This document shows, in pieces, positions 42,555 to 52,506 of a stretch of 64,000 nt of DNA. The stretch covers positions 248,001 through 312,000 of the forward strand of contig NZ_JAQOSQ010000003.1 in assembly GCF_030068455.1 (NCBI RefSeq), given 5' to 3'. Below the pieces are notes generated by a model. The model did not search any database, was not told the DNA's origin, and saw nothing but the letters and a program-made list of their open reading frames with translations. Source of the DNA: Roseofilum casamattae BLCC-M143 (GTDB lineage: Bacteria > Cyanobacteriota > Cyanobacteriia > Cyanobacteriales > Desertifilaceae). The position numbers and the translations under genes were made by a program. The stretch's first letter is position 1; every line of letters begins with the position of its first letter.

Positions 42555-43231
42555 AGTTCAATAGCTAAACCTAGAGTCGAACAGATAACGGTTGCCAAAA
42601 TAATATTCCAATGGTTTATTCCATTTAAAAGAGCGAGCGTTGCGATCGTACCTGCGAGAAGAGCAATAAACATCGATAGCCATGTCTTGGTCAAGATTGC
42701 CAGAAGCGCAATAAACATTGCCACTAGAGCATAATCGAGGGCTAAGAAATTCATTTTTTGCAATGAAGGTCCAATGACAATACCCAGATAGGTTCCTAAA
42801 ATCCAGACTCCGTGCGTAATTGCATTTATCGTAATGGCTTCAGTTTTATCTAAGGATTTCTCCTCGAATTTTCCGGCATGAATGGCAAAAGACTCATCGG
42901 TAATTCCATAAGTAAAAAAGGCAATTTCATACCACCTCCAACCTTTGAGGTGCGGCCCGATCGCGGAAGAAAACAGCATATGTCTCAAATTGATCGCGAA
43001 AACTGTGGCAATAATTACTATGGGCGATATGTCGAGTACCAGTAATTGGATTGCGATAAGCTGAGATGCCGCCCCTAAAACCATGGCACTCATCAGCAAA
43101 GTATTGAGAGGTGATATCCCAGAATTGAGGGATAATACTCCGAAAGCAATACCAACTGGAATGTAACCTAAAATGATTGGAGTCGATTGAAGAAAACCTG
43201 CTTTCAAAGAGTCGGCTTGCCGTTTGCTCAT
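42515..43231 (-). CDS. azlC: AzlC family branched-chain amino acid permease
   Basis: 238 residues, polytopic. Family markers: IILGYIPVGIAFGVLSLNSG, AASQLIAIQLLVLDISPIVI, TVFAINLRHMLFSSAIGPHL and ITDESFAIHAGKF (YGITDESFA). AzlC is the large subunit of the AzlCD exporter. It starts at ATG 43231 and overlaps azlD. Upstream on the same strand is the thermonuclease-like gene, 42 bases away. Confidence 0.92.
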   Translation of the reverse strand: MSKRQADSLKAGFLQSTPIILGYIPVGIAFGVLSLNSGISPLNTLLMSAMVLGAASQLIAIQLLVLDISPIVIIATVFAINLRHMLFSSAIGPHLKGWRWYEIAFFTYGITDESFAIHAGKFEEKSLDKTEAITINAITHGVWILGTYLGIVIGPSLQKMNFLALDYALVAMFIALLAILTKTWLSMFIALLAGTIATLALLNGINHWNIILATVICSTLGLAIELWNKNKSSRSLSE

Positions 43232-43273
43232 AAACCTTTGCTTGGATTATCTCATAATTGTACGATACCGATT

Positions 43274-43816
43274 TCAAGGGGATGACTTTTGGGTTGAGGG
43301 CGATGTTTGACGGCGAAATTGTTGTGGAGTGAGGCCCATGGGGTTGTCCGTATTCCAAATTCCTAACTCCAGAATTCTGGCTCGTTGCCCGGCGTACTGG
43401 AGTCGCTGGCTATATCGAGTATTCGGAAACCATTCCTCAGCTAAAGCATACCCTTGTTTGACCATCTCTTCGTTAATCAATTGTTCCTCATGCCAAACGT
43501 AAACCAGTTGACGCTGGTAGCGGTCTTCTTTCTCGCGATCGTATTCGAGAATAACAGTTTTTCCTTTCACCTGTTGCTCCAGGGCTTCCTTGGCTGCTTT
43601 TCCCCAAGGTTCTTGTTCCAGTGAAGGAGCGCTAATGCCGAGCAAGCGAGCGGTTTGCGTTGCCGATCCACCTTCGGGGAGCACCTCTAGGGAATGTCCG
43701 CCGATCGCCCGCAAGACGATGACGGGGGTTCCGGAGGGGGTCTGGTTTGCTTGGCATCCCGAGTAACTCAGACACCCTGCGAGCAGAATTGGTAAGATAA
43801 ATCTTCCGATCTTCAT
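43274..43816 (-). CDS. Thermonuclease-fold (SNase) lipoprotein with altered active site
   Basis: 180 residues with a lipoprotein-like signal (FILPILLAGCLSYSGCQ). The TNase domain has ARLLGISAPSLEQEPWG (Arg57 equivalent to SNase Arg35), KAAKEALEQQVKGKTVILEY and DRYQRQLVYVW (Arg102 equivalent to Arg87). In ordinary cyanobacterial homologues the first motif reads RLIGIDAPD; here both acidic residues (Ca2+ ligand and general base) are Ser62 and Ser65. Activity is therefore doubtful. The alternative is a structural role in the envelope. ATG at 43814-43816. Confidence 0.85.
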   Translation of the reverse strand: MKIGRFILPILLAGCLSYSGCQANQTPSGTPVIVLRAIGGHSLEVLPEGGSATQTARLLGISAPSLEQEPWGKAAKEALEQQVKGKTVILEYDREKEDRYQRQLVYVWHEEQLINEEMVKQGYALAEEWFPNTRYSQRLQYAGQRARILELGIWNTDNPMGLTPQQFRRQTSPSTQKSSP

Positions 43817-43831
43817 TCGTTCGTCTCAATT

Positions 43832-43872
43832 GCCAGTTATTGCGAAAATTGGCAAGATTCGCAATAACTGGC
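43832..43872. terminator. 15-bp hairpin between two minus-strand genes
   Basis: GCCAGTTATTGCGAA (43832-43846) and TTCGCAATAACTGGC (43858-43872) are perfect complements with an 11-base loop. It starts 6 bases after the stop codon of the upstream gene at 43879. There is no T-run, so it may be a stem that stabilises or weakly terminates the transcript. Confidence 0.65.
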
Positions 43873-43878
43873 TCTGTT

Positions 43879-44439
43879 CTAAGCTGCTAGGACAAAATCT
43901 ACCTCATCGGTGCCATCGGTGGCTCCTTGTCCGGATGTAATTTTTTCACCGGTTGCCTCAACTTCAACGGCCATGGGAGTATCTTCCAGATTGATATTGT
44001 AGTCCGTGCTCTCTCCGGTATAACCGACACTGGCAATCATTTGCCGTCCGGCGTCAGTGTAGAGAAAGGCAAGCATTTGCTTCTTGCCTTGTTGGGTATC
44101 GTCTGCCCAAATCACCATGTAAGACTCGTCCATATACTCGAAAATCTTGGGCGAGCGATTGGGAACGTAACGACCGGCCGAACCAAAGCTTGCATCTAAG
44201 AAGCCTTGTACGGACTCTGGCGCAACGTTCACATATTGGAGAGCTTCTTCCGGGGTTGAATAGGAAGACATCTGTGCCACGGCGGCTTGTTCGGCTTCCT
44301 CCGCCGCTGCCTCATCGTTGAGATCGCCTTCTACCGGTTCTTCCTCTCCCCGGTTGCGCAAGTAATCGACGGCCATTTTTGTCCCAATACCGCCGACGGC
44401 AGCGACTCCAGCACCTATGAGTAAATTGCGAAGTTTCAT
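43879..44439 (-). CDS. Hypothetical membrane-anchored acidic protein
   Basis: 186 residues: an N-terminal hydrophobic Gly-rich anchor (LLIGAGVAAVGGIGTKMAVD), a very acidic linker (EEEPVEGDLNDEAAAEEAEQ, 33-52), then a globular part (SYSTPEEALQYVNVAPESVQ, FEYMDESYMVIWADDTQQGK, MLAFLYTDAGRQMIASVGYT). I do not recognise the domain. It is alone on this strand before the divergent GT39-like gene. The anchor and acidic linker suggest a protein held at a membrane. Confidence 0.7.
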   Translation of the reverse strand: MKLRNLLIGAGVAAVGGIGTKMAVDYLRNRGEEEPVEGDLNDEAAAEEAEQAAVAQMSSYSTPEEALQYVNVAPESVQGFLDASFGSAGRYVPNRSPKIFEYMDESYMVIWADDTQQGKKQMLAFLYTDAGRQMIASVGYTGESTDYNINLEDTPMAVEVEATGEKITSGQGATDGTDEVDFVLAA

Positions 44440-44602
44440 TGTATAGCTTGTATCTGGTTACAATCGATAGCATCGCACCAATCTTATCACTGCCTTTCGT
44501 GCCGGCTGGATTTTCAAAGAATTAATACGGAATCTGGAAATTATAAGGGAACAGGGAACTGCGAGAGTCATTCAATACCTCGATCGCCCGAAGATCGCTC
44601 CC

Positions 44603-44640
44603 CATTGTTAATTGTTAATTATTAATTGTTAATTGATATA
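44603..44640 (+). repeat. AT-rich TTAATTG tandem tract ending at a start codon
   Basis: CATTGTTAATTGTTAATTAT and TAATTGTTAATTGATATA abut ATG 44641. The last 17 bases, TGTTAATTGATATAATG, are nearly identical to those before pgeF (TGTTAATTGATATTATG). Confidence 0.65.
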
Positions 44641-47211
44641 ATGCCTCTACAAAAAGTATTGGGCGAGCGAGTGAGACTATTGGGGAGTAAACGGAGCCAT
44701 TTATCTCGATTCAAAATTAGGAATAACCCAGCGATCGCATTAGTCTTAATTTGGCTGGTAACCGCCGTTAACGATCGCCTCTGGTTTGCGATCGATCGCC
44801 GCATTCCCGCTTGGGACCAGGCGGACTATCTCAACTGGGTCTTGGAATATTGGCACATTCTGCAAACTCCGGAGTGGTTTTCTGGCGAGTGGTGGTATCA
44901 GTTTTGGCTGGCTTCTCCCAAAATTCCGCCTCTAGTGTACGCGACGGCTGCGCCATTTCTGAGCTGGTTTGGGCGATCGCCGGATGCGACAACTTTAGTC
45001 ATGCTCTTCTATAGCGCGATTCTCATCCTCTCGGTCTATGGGTTAGGCAGGAAACTGGGGAATTCGCGCATGGGTTTATGGTCGGCAGGATTGTGTACTT
45101 TATTGCCGGGACTCTATCGCTATCGCCTCGATTTTCTTCTCGACTATCCCCTGGCGGCCATGGTTGCTTTTAGTCTTCTCCATGTGACGCTCTGGCATTT
45201 CTCTGACTCGAGCAAACATCGCGATCGCTGGATTCTGGCTATCCTCATGGGAATTTCCATCGGACTGGCACTACTGAGCAAACAAACGGCCTTATTTTTC
45301 CTCTTCACCCCGATCGCTATTTCCGGCATCAGTACGCTCTATCATCGACAGTGGCAGCGCTTCTTGCAATGGTTGTCTGCTATGGCTGTTGCCCTCCTCA
45401 TACTCTACCCTTGGGTGCGCACTAACTGGTTGCTAATTCTCACGTCTGGGAAACGAGCAACCGTAGATTCTGCGATCGCTGAAGGAGACCCCGCACTGCA
45501 TACTCTCGATGCTTGGCTCTATTATTGGAAAGCTATTCCAGAGTTAGTCTCTTGGCCCTTATTGCTGATGCCAATTATCGGCGCGATCGGTTTTGCTATT
45601 GCGAAGTTTACCAAATCGAGCGATCGCCAAACACAAAACCAGCTTATCCCAGAACGGAATAAGGTTCTCTTCCTCGGCGGATGTTTAGTCGGCGCTTATT
45701 TGCTCTGTTCTCTCAACGTCAATAAAGATATCCGTTATATCCTTCCCGCGCTTCCTCTGCTCTGCGTTCCCTTAGCCTGGGGACTATGTCAGTGGGAGAG
45801 TCTCAGTCAAAAATGGGCCCCGAAGGTACGGTGGGGAACCATAGGATTAGCCAGTCTTCTACTGCTGCTCAATCTCTATCCTTTGGGAGGCGCGCGCTTA
45901 ACTCAATGGTTGAGTCCGAGGGCAACCTACTATCCCTATTGGGGTTCGCCTGCACCTCATGCGGAAATTATTGATGAAATTATTGCCACAGAACCGTACT
46001 TAAAATCTAATGTTGGGGTTTTGCCGTCTACGCCAACGATTAATCAGCATAATATTAACTACTACGGTCAATTACAAGACTTTCAAGTCCACGGCCGGCA
46101 AGTGGGGACGAATAGCGAGTATACCGTACAGGATGGGCGATCGCTCTCTTGGTTTATTACGAAAACTGGCGATCCGGGATCGGTTCCCAGTTTAGCGCAA
46201 CAGCAGATAACTCAATTTATCGAAACTAGTGGTTTGTTTGCACCCCATCGCAGTTGGCCCCTCGATGATGGAAGTACTCTCACGCTGCATCATCAAACGA
46301 CTCCATCAGTCCAAGTTATTCCCTTAGAGCAAAACTTATCGGAAGTTCGGCTTTATAATCTGTATGTTTCCAGTCCGTCTCCTCCAGGATATCCGGTTCC
46401 GGTGACCTATCAATGGCGCGGCCCCTGGCGGGATTTGCGATCGGGATTAGTCTTAGTCACGTGGTATCGCGAGAGCGACAATAGTATTGCCTGGATACAC
46501 GACCATGGCTTTGGTATGGGAAGATTGTATGCGGCTGAGGCGATCGCTCCCAATACTACAGTACAAGTAACGGAGCTGACTTCCATGTTACCGCCAGCGG
46601 ATCTGGAACCGGGAAACTATCGCCTAGAGATAGAATATTTACCAGACCGCAACCCGGAAACTACGGCACGACCCATTTCTCTACCGCCGATTTCGATTAC
46701 CTTATCTTCAGAAGCGCCACCGCAACCGGCTTCCGAACTGGACTTATCCACCCAGTTTCGCACCTTAGCCGCAACCCTCTCTCAAGGACCTGTCGCTCTC
46801 GATCGCATTTTCGCTGAAATCGGTCGCATCAATCAATACGACGCGAACCAAGATTACTTACTGCAATGCGATCGCGCCCTAAGTTATCGCTTGCAGACTT
46901 ATGGCGATAATCCAGACTGGTGGTATGGGGTAGTGCTCTCGCGAGTCTTGCGCCAAGATATACCCGGAGCAATTTCCGCGATTAATTCTCTCATTACCCT
47001 AGAACCAAATAATCCCTATCCCCATGCCTATTTAGCCGTAGTCTATCTTTACAACTGGCAACCGCAAAACGCACAAAACGCACTAGAAGTTGCCTTACAG
47101 CTCAATCCTGACGAGCCAGAAATTCAAGCCTTACATGCCATTTCTCTCGCCATGCAAGGCCGTTTGCTGAAAGCGTGGCAACTGGTGCAAACCCTTTCTC
47201 CCGACAATTAA
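44641..47211 (+). CDS. GT39-like membrane glycosyltransferase with C-terminal TPRs
   Basis: 856 residues from ATG 44641. The N-terminal half has about ten membrane helices. In the first loop, [17 protein letters not shown] carries the acidic pair expected of a GT-C/ArnT-PMT-type enzyme (DQADY), and later [20 protein letters not shown]. It likely uses a polyprenyl-phosphate sugar at the plasma membrane. A periplasmic region follows (about 450-680). The last 130 residues have TPR-like repeats ([56 protein letters not shown]). It overlaps the convergent hpnH by 4 bases. Acceptor unknown. Confidence 0.8.
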   Translation: MPLQKVLGERVRLLGSKRSHLSRFKIRNNPAIALVLIWLVTAVNDRLWFAIDRRIPAWDQADYLNWVLEYWHILQTPEWFSGEWWYQFWLASPKIPPLVYATAAPFLSWFGRSPDATTLVMLFYSAILILSVYGLGRKLGNSRMGLWSAGLCTLLPGLYRYRLDFLLDYPLAAMVAFSLLHVTLWHFSDSSKHRDRWILAILMGISIGLALLSKQTALFFLFTPIAISGISTLYHRQWQRFLQWLSAMAVALLILYPWVRTNWLLILTSGKRATVDSAIAEGDPALHTLDAWLYYWKAIPELVSWPLLLMPIIGAIGFAIAKFTKSSDRQTQNQLIPERNKVLFLGGCLVGAYLLCSLNVNKDIRYILPALPLLCVPLAWGLCQWESLSQKWAPKVRWGTIGLASLLLLLNLYPLGGARLTQWLSPRATYYPYWGSPAPHAEIIDEIIATEPYLKSNVGVLPSTPTINQHNINYYGQLQDFQVHGRQVGTNSEYTVQDGRSLSWFITKTGDPGSVPSLAQQQITQFIETSGLFAPHRSWPLDDGSTLTLHHQTTPSVQVIPLEQNLSEVRLYNLYVSSPSPPGYPVPVTYQWRGPWRDLRSGLVLVTWYRESDNSIAWIHDHGFGMGRLYAAEAIAPNTTVQVTELTSMLPPADLEPGNYRLEIEYLPDRNPETTARPISLPPISITLSSEAPPQPASELDLSTQFRTLAATLSQGPVALDRIFAEIGRINQYDANQDYLLQCDRALSYRLQTYGDNPDWWYGVVLSRVLRQDIPGAISAINSLITLEPNNPYPHAYLAVVYLYNWQPQNAQNALEVALQLNPDEPEIQALHAISLAMQGRLLKAWQLVQTLSPDN

Positions 47212-48230
47212 CGAGCTATTCCTAATAATGTTCCGAGAGAACGACCCATATTTTTCGGATCGAGAGCATCAACCGCTGCCGTAGGTTCGTATCCGCAATG
47301 CACCATACAATCGGTACATTTAGGATTTCCACTGCGATGGCCGTAGTTTTCCCAGTTGGTATTGTCGAGCAATTCTTGGAAACTATCGTAATAGCCTTCA
47401 TTCAGTAAATAGCAAGGTTTTTGCCAACCCAAAACGCTGTAACTCGGACTTCCCCAAGGAGTACAATCGTAATCTTTTTCGCCGGTCAGGAAATCCAAAA
47501 ATAGAGGATTGTGATTGAATTCCCAATTCTTTTTCCCTAACTTAAAGGGCGAGAGAATTTCGCGGAATAAGGCTTTGGTTTGTTCCCGTTGCAGGAAATG
47601 GTCTTGGTCTGGTGCCCAGGCATAACTATATCCCGGTGAAACCATCATGCCATCTACCTTTAATGTTGCCAAAAAATCAAAGAATTCTTGCACCTCTTGG
47701 GGATTAGCGCCTTCAAATACCGTCGTGTTGGTGGTGACGCGAAATCCTTTGGCTTTGGCAGCGCGAATGGCTTGCACGGCAACCTGAAAAACACCGTCGC
47801 GATCTACGCAGCGATCGTGAGTTTCTTGCAATCCATCTAAGTGAACGCTAAAGTTGAGATAGGGAGAAGGTTGGAAGCGATGCAGATTTTTTTCCAGTAA
47901 GATGCCGTTGGTGCATAAATAGACGAACTTCCGGCGATCGACTAATCCCTTGACAATTTCTCCAATTTGTGGGTGTAAAAGCGGTTCTCCTCCAGGAATA
48001 GAAACTACGGGAGCGCCGCATTCTTCCACTGCTGCAAAACATTGTTCTGGGGTAAGATTTTGCTTGAGAATTTCTTTGGGATGCTGGATTTTTCCACAGC
48101 CGGAACAAGCGAGATTGCAGCGAAATAGCGGTTCGAGCATTAAGACGAGGGGGAATTTTTTTCGCCCGAGCAGGCGCTGGGTGACTAAATATTTTCCAAC
48201 TTCAATGGCTTGTTGAAGGGCAATGGCCAT
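47208..48230 (-). CDS. hpnH: Adenosyl-hopene transferase HpnH (radical SAM)
   Basis: 340 residues. Radical-SAM cluster [16 protein letters not shown] (CxxxCxxC), followed by [18 protein letters not shown] and [20 protein letters not shown]. The C-terminal Cys-rich region has [20 protein letters not shown]. HpnH transfers the 5'-deoxyadenosyl radical to diploptene to form adenosylhopane, the first step towards bacteriohopanetetrol side chains. It lies 11 bases after hpnA on the same strand, a typical hopanoid operon. ATG at 48230. Confidence 0.96.
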   Translation of the reverse strand: MAIALQQAIEVGKYLVTQRLLGRKKFPLVLMLEPLFRCNLACSGCGKIQHPKEILKQNLTPEQCFAAVEECGAPVVSIPGGEPLLHPQIGEIVKGLVDRRKFVYLCTNGILLEKNLHRFQPSPYLNFSVHLDGLQETHDRCVDRDGVFQVAVQAIRAAKAKGFRVTTNTTVFEGANPQEVQEFFDFLATLKVDGMMVSPGYSYAWAPDQDHFLQREQTKALFREILSPFKLGKKNWEFNHNPLFLDFLTGEKDYDCTPWGSPSYSVLGWQKPCYLLNEGYYDSFQELLDNTNWENYGHRSGNPKCTDCMVHCGYEPTAAVDALDPKNMGRSLGTLLGIAR

Positions 48231-48241
48231 AATAACTCCTG

Positions 48242-49228
48242 TTAGGGTAATTGGGGAATATATTCTCTAAACCACTGTACCGCATCGTTGATGGCGATCG
48301 CGATATCGGATTGGGGCAAACCCAGCTCCCGAACGGCTTTCGCGGCATTGTAATACATGGGATGTTGCGACATGCGCACGCCATCGAGGGGAACGGAAGG
48401 CGGTTTCCCTAGAGGTGCGAGGATCTGTTCGTCTATCCAGGCTACCGTTAGTGGCAGCCATAGCGGAAGGGTTTGCGTTGGTGCCGGAATACCTGTAGTT
48501 TGGGACAGATGGTTGAGGAAGGTTTTGAGGGTAAGATTTTGATGGCCGAGGATGTAGCGATCGCCCTTTTTTCCGTTCTCTAATGCTAGGATATGCGCGA
48601 TCGCCACATCCCGCACGTCGATAAAGTTTAATCCCGTCTCCACATAAGCCGGCATATTCCCCTGCAAAAACCGCAGAATAATATCTCCGGTAGGCGTCGG
48701 TTTCCGATCCCAAGGACCGATGGGAGTACTCGGATTGACGATAACAATATCTTGACCCAGTTTAACCGCGTTGTCAGCTTCTCGCTCCGCCCAATATTTC
48801 GATTTCTTATAAGCTCCAATCAAATCTTCTACCGGACTTTGATGGGTTTCGTCTACGGGAGTCCCATTCTCGCTAACTCCGATCGCCGCCACCGAGCTAG
48901 TATATACCGTACGCTCGACTCCCGCGTGTCGCGCTGCCGCCAGCACCTGACGGGTTCCCAATACGTTATCGCGATAGAGCGCATCTTTGTCGTTTTGCCA
49001 CAAGGAATAGCGCGCGCCGCAATGAAACAATACCTGACATCCTTGCATTTTTTCTGCTAAGTCGGAAGAGTGGAAATCTCCAACAACGGTTTCAATCTCC
49101 AAACTATCGAGGTTAGCGCGACAGCTTTGCGGACGAACTAAGGCGCGAACTTGGTAATTTTGCTGGAGGAGCGATCGCACTAAGTTGGCGCCGACAAATC
49201 CCGTTCCTCCCGTGACAAATGCTCTCAT
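48242..49228 (-). CDS. hpnA: Hopanoid-associated sugar epimerase HpnA
   Basis: 328 residues of the extended short-chain dehydrogenase family. The Rossmann motif is [19 protein letters not shown] (Gly-rich, residues 4-22), followed by SSVAAIG and [14 protein letters not shown] (Tyr-x3-Lys), and [20 protein letters not shown]. It is placed in hopanoid side-chain or head-group synthesis by its link with hpnH, though the precise substrate is unresolved in the literature. A second, broken copy of its 5' end lies at 52507-52575, beyond the NACHT gene. Confidence 0.93.
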   Translation of the reverse strand: MRAFVTGGTGFVGANLVRSLLQQNYQVRALVRPQSCRANLDSLEIETVVGDFHSSDLAEKMQGCQVLFHCGARYSLWQNDKDALYRDNVLGTRQVLAAARHAGVERTVYTSSVAAIGVSENGTPVDETHQSPVEDLIGAYKKSKYWAEREADNAVKLGQDIVIVNPSTPIGPWDRKPTPTGDIILRFLQGNMPAYVETGLNFIDVRDVAIAHILALENGKKGDRYILGHQNLTLKTFLNHLSQTTGIPAPTQTLPLWLPLTVAWIDEQILAPLGKPPSVPLDGVRMSQHPMYYNAAKAVRELGLPQSDIAIAINDAVQWFREYIPQLP

Positions 49229-49231
49229 AAG

Positions 49232-49426
49232 TTATTCGCGATCGCGGTGACGGTGCTGTTCGAGCAGTAGAGCAAAATTCTTCGGATCTACTTCTCCATA
49301 GACTCGATCTTGGGGTTGAGCATCAACGCGATCCATTAATGCTTGAAATGCGGCGAGGTCATTTCTATGTTCGAGAACGTATTGTTTTAGTTCTGCCATT
49401 GTCATCATGTCAAAGTCAGATTTCAT
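49232..49426 (-). CDS. Small protein, DUF6887-like
   Basis: 64 residues: MTMAELKQYVLEHRNDLAAF, QALMDRVDAQP, then PKNFALLLEQHRHRDRE. It resembles the small cyanobacterial family I recall as DUF6887, often next to DUF6888. It overlaps the upstream gene by 11 bases and ends 3 bases before the hpnA start. The overlapping pair has the size and layout of a toxin-antitoxin module, but no toxin fold is evident. Start ATG 49426; an internal ATG (MMTMAEL) is also possible. Confidence 0.65.
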   Translation of the reverse strand: MKSDFDMMTMAELKQYVLEHRNDLAAFQALMDRVDAQPQDRVYGEVDPKNFALLLEQHRHRDRE

Positions 49427-49598
49427 TTATGAATCTCCAATTTCCATTAGGGTAGACTTCAATTAAAATCTCTTCTCCTGCCATTATTATGGCATTTCCA
49501 GTTCTCTCATCTAAACGTACCATATCCACAGAAAGGTACATAGTAGTGAGGTTTTGACAAAACTGGAAGCATCTCAGTACTTGTTGAGTTGTTGGCAA
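49416..49598 (-). CDS. Small protein, DUF6888-like
   Basis: 60 residues: TTQQVLRCFQFCQNLTTMYL, VDMVRLDERTGNAIIMAGEE, ILIEVYPNGNWRFINEI. It matches my memory of the cyanobacterial DUF6888 family (CF..CQ.LT.MY ... RTGN...AGE ... NG.W.FI). The start would be TTG at 49596-49598, since no ATG lies upstream in frame nearby. It overlaps the DUF6887-like gene by 11 bases. Function unknown. Confidence 0.65.
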   Translation of the reverse strand: MPTTQQVLRCFQFCQNLTTMYLSVDMVRLDERTGNAIIMAGEEILIEVYPNGNWRFINEI

Positions 49599-49764
49599 TT
49601 ACGATCGCTCCTCTTGACTATAGCTCTATGGTATCGTTATCTGAGCGATCGCTTATCTCTCCTCTGGTTGTTACTTGTGGAGATGGGGCATAATGGGCGT
49701 TCGGGTTGCCGAAACCCTTAGGCGATCGCTATTATTACAGTAACTAAAGGAATTTTAAACAGTT

Positions 49765-52491
49765 ATGGATAACTTAGATCGAATAAAATCTATCTTCAAC
49801 AAAATTTCAGAAAGCCAGCTTACTGACGCTGATATAAGTGAATTAGTCACTCTATTGAATTCCTGTGAAGTTAAGGGTTCGATACAAATAGGTAAAAACA
49901 ACATAATAATTAGCGAAATTGATGGGAAAGATATTCATTTTGGCGATCGCACTTACTATCAGTGGAATGAAGAGTTAGTACAATCTCTCATCAAATTAAT
50001 TGAGGGAAATCAACAAGCTATTGAATCTTTACTCAAATCACTACAACCGTCGGTTAATAAGTCTAAAATAAACTTTCCGAAGATCGCCAAAGAGAATCTA
50101 CAGGAAAGATTTAATGAAATTGGCATTACCACCAATCCCTTAACTCGTGCAAGAGGTATCGATCGTTCCATTAATGATGTATATGTAGCTCTTGGATTAG
50201 TCCAGCGCGGAGGACAGAGCAAAAGAGAGGAGGACGTAAGCTCAGATCGGGGATCGTTACTGTTTGAAGAGAAAAATATTATCAAAGAATTTAAATATGA
50301 GGCTTTTCTCGAAGAGTTATTGCACGAGGGTAGCAGCTCCAGTAATCGGAAAAACATTGCTATAATTGGGGAACCAGGAGCAGGAAAAACAACACTTTTA
50401 CAGAAAATAGCTCTATGGTTATCCGAGCAAATAGAAGATGCTGTCGTGATTTGGATATCCTTGGCACACTTGAATCGTCAAGAAATAAATGACTATCTGC
50501 TTGAGAAGACTCTCCTAGAATTTGTTCAGAAATGCAAACAAGGAGAAGCCTCGAAGCCAGATAAAGATGCCTTTACTGAACAGTTCAACGAGAAGCGAGT
50601 GTGGTTATTACTAGATGGGTTAGATGAAATGCAGGTATCATCGAGCGACCCCTTGAAAGAGATTTCGGAACAACACCAAAGGAAAGGAACGATTTTTTCT
50701 CAAGCGAACATTATATTGACCTGTCGGTTGAATTTATGGGATGGAGGCATCCGTAAGCTGAAGTTTGAGACCTATCGTACGCTTAATTTTTCTCCCGCTC
50801 AGATAGAAGAATTTATTAGGAAGTGGTTTGGTCCAGCAAGCCAGAGGGAAGAGGAGGGATTGCAATTGATTGAGGAATTAAACAAACCAGGCAAGGAAAG
50901 AATTAAGGATTTGGTCAAAAACCCCTTGCGATTGACGCTGCTTTGTTACCTCTGGGACTTAAGGGCAGGAGAGTTGCCCAACACAACAGCAGGGTTATAC
51001 AAGCCGTTTGTAAGCAATTTTCACCTGTGGGAGCAGAACAGATTTCCAATAGATAGAGAAGAGCATGAAAAATTAATAAAAAAATTGGGCAAATTATCAT
51101 GGAAGGCGATTGCTAAAGAGCCAACTCGATTTCGGCTGAGACATGAATTTGTAAACCAAGTTTTGAGCAACCCATATTTTGAGTTAGCAAAGCGTCTAGG
51201 TTGGTTGAATAATGTGGGTTACGATGAAAATATCGAAGATGTATATGCTTTTTTTCATACTACATTTCAAGAATATTTTGCCGCCCAGTATGCGACCAAA
51301 TCTATCCAGCATCAAAATACAAATTTAGAACGAGTTTTGCAAAAATTAGATATTAAAGTTCTTGAAGATCGCTGGCGAGAAATCTTGTTTTTTGTGGTAG
51401 AAAGCCTGGAGAAATCAAAGACAAGTGAATTGCTCCAATTCATGCATCGTCAAGTTAGCGTCTTGATTGAGTCCTCTCCAGAATGTCAAGATATTTTACA
51501 GAGAGTTAATAGATATTTCTCATCCTCGAACATTACCTTTCCTACCGAAAAACAGAGAACTGTCATTCGCTCTTTTTACTTTTCTATTTTTCTAGGATTT
51601 GACTTCGATTTAGCACTAGCTCCAATTTTCAACCTAAATATTAATGAAATTCTACTTCAAGATATCCAATCTTTCGTGTCAGAGTTTGTCGATCTAGAGG
51701 ATTTGGAAGCAAAGTCTGAAATACAGGAAATGCTTAATCAACAAATACCAATGCTTAATAACCTTAAACTGGAAGAATTGCCTCCCAATTCTCAAAAGAT
51801 GATATTAAGTATGCAATTCCATCAAATAAGTGAAGAGGACTTGCCACAGATTCTTGAAAATACTAACCTGGCTCGCGTAGCGCGAATCTACCTGGAAATT
51901 TTTGATGTTTTGAACGAGCCGAATATGGCACGCAAACTAACTATTAAGCTGGCTAGGATTCTTCAATTTGGCCGGGTGATTGTCCTCTCAGGCTCGGAAA
52001 ATAATGGGGGCTATAACGAAAAAGATGCCATTTCATCTGCTCGTCACATTGCACGTCAGCTATATAACGATCGCAATCTTTCCAAACTATTGAATTTACT
52101 GATTGAATTTCTGCCAAACCTAGCTAAGCAGTTATTTCCAATCGATCCAACTGATGATATACCTTATGATGCAATTGACTCTGAATTTCAAAGCAATGCA
52201 AGAGATTTGAACAAGCAAATCACACAAATGCAACGAGAAGAATTTGATGAATTTTATAATTCCGAGGATCGAATTCAAGACTGGAAAAACCGAATTCAAG
52301 AAGTCGTTGGTGAAGATACTTTTAATCTAGATTTTGCCTGTAGTAATGAAGCCAGACAATTACTCAAACAGTATTATGATGGAACTAAATTTCTGGCAGA
52401 ATGTTTAGAAATAGCAGATCGAAGCGGAAATCTCGATCCAGAGATCAAAGCGGAGTTAATCGATAACTTATTAGTAATTCAACCCAATTGA
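49765..52491 (+). CDS. NACHT-domain STAND NTPase, putative defence or conflict protein
   Basis: 908 residues. The N-terminal ~95 resemble an effector-associated domain: LTDADISELVTLLNSCEVKG, then IQIGKNNIIISEIDGKDIHF and GDRTYYQWNEELVQSL. The NACHT NTPase follows, with Walker A IIGEPGAGKTTLLQKIALWL (Gly202-Thr210) and Walker B VWLLLDGLDEMQV (Asp284, Asp287, Glu288), and GYDENIEDVYAFFHTTFQEY FAAQYA near the end of the NACHT module. The C-terminal ~400 residues are helical with no recognised repeat. Such proteins oligomerise upon sensing, often phage-encoded, signals. The gene is AT-rich with only one perfect HIP1 octamer that I can see, unlike its neighbours, suggesting transfer. Confidence 0.88.
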   Translation: MDNLDRIKSIFNKISESQLTDADISELVTLLNSCEVKGSIQIGKNNIIISEIDGKDIHFGDRTYYQWNEELVQSLIKLIEGNQQAIESLLKSLQPSVNKSKINFPKIAKENLQERFNEIGITTNPLTRARGIDRSINDVYVALGLVQRGGQSKREEDVSSDRGSLLFEEKNIIKEFKYEAFLEELLHEGSSSSNRKNIAIIGEPGAGKTTLLQKIALWLSEQIEDAVVIWISLAHLNRQEINDYLLEKTLLEFVQKCKQGEASKPDKDAFTEQFNEKRVWLLLDGLDEMQVSSSDPLKEISEQHQRKGTIFSQANIILTCRLNLWDGGIRKLKFETYRTLNFSPAQIEEFIRKWFGPASQREEEGLQLIEELNKPGKERIKDLVKNPLRLTLLCYLWDLRAGELPNTTAGLYKPFVSNFHLWEQNRFPIDREEHEKLIKKLGKLSWKAIAKEPTRFRLRHEFVNQVLSNPYFELAKRLGWLNNVGYDENIEDVYAFFHTTFQEYFAAQYATKSIQHQNTNLERVLQKLDIKVLEDRWREILFFVVESLEKSKTSELLQFMHRQVSVLIESSPECQDILQRVNRYFSSSNITFPTEKQRTVIRSFYFSIFLGFDFDLALAPIFNLNINEILLQDIQSFVSEFVDLEDLEAKSEIQEMLNQQIPMLNNLKLEELPPNSQKMILSMQFHQISEEDLPQILENTNLARVARIYLEIFDVLNEPNMARKLTIKLARILQFGRVIVLSGSENNGGYNEKDAISSARHIARQLYNDRNLSKLLNLLIEFLPNLAKQLFPIDPTDDIPYDAIDSEFQSNARDLNKQITQMQREEFDEFYNSEDRIQDWKNRIQEVVGEDTFNLDFACSNEARQLLKQYYDGTKFLAECLEIADRSGNLDPEIKAELIDNLLVIQPN

Positions 52492-52506
52492 AGTTCAGTA
52501 CTGAAA

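Noticed and set aside
49660-49764. A small stem before the NACHT gene (GGGTTGCCGAAACCC)
   Set aside because: Too short and imperfect to separate from chance, with a HIP1 site beside it.
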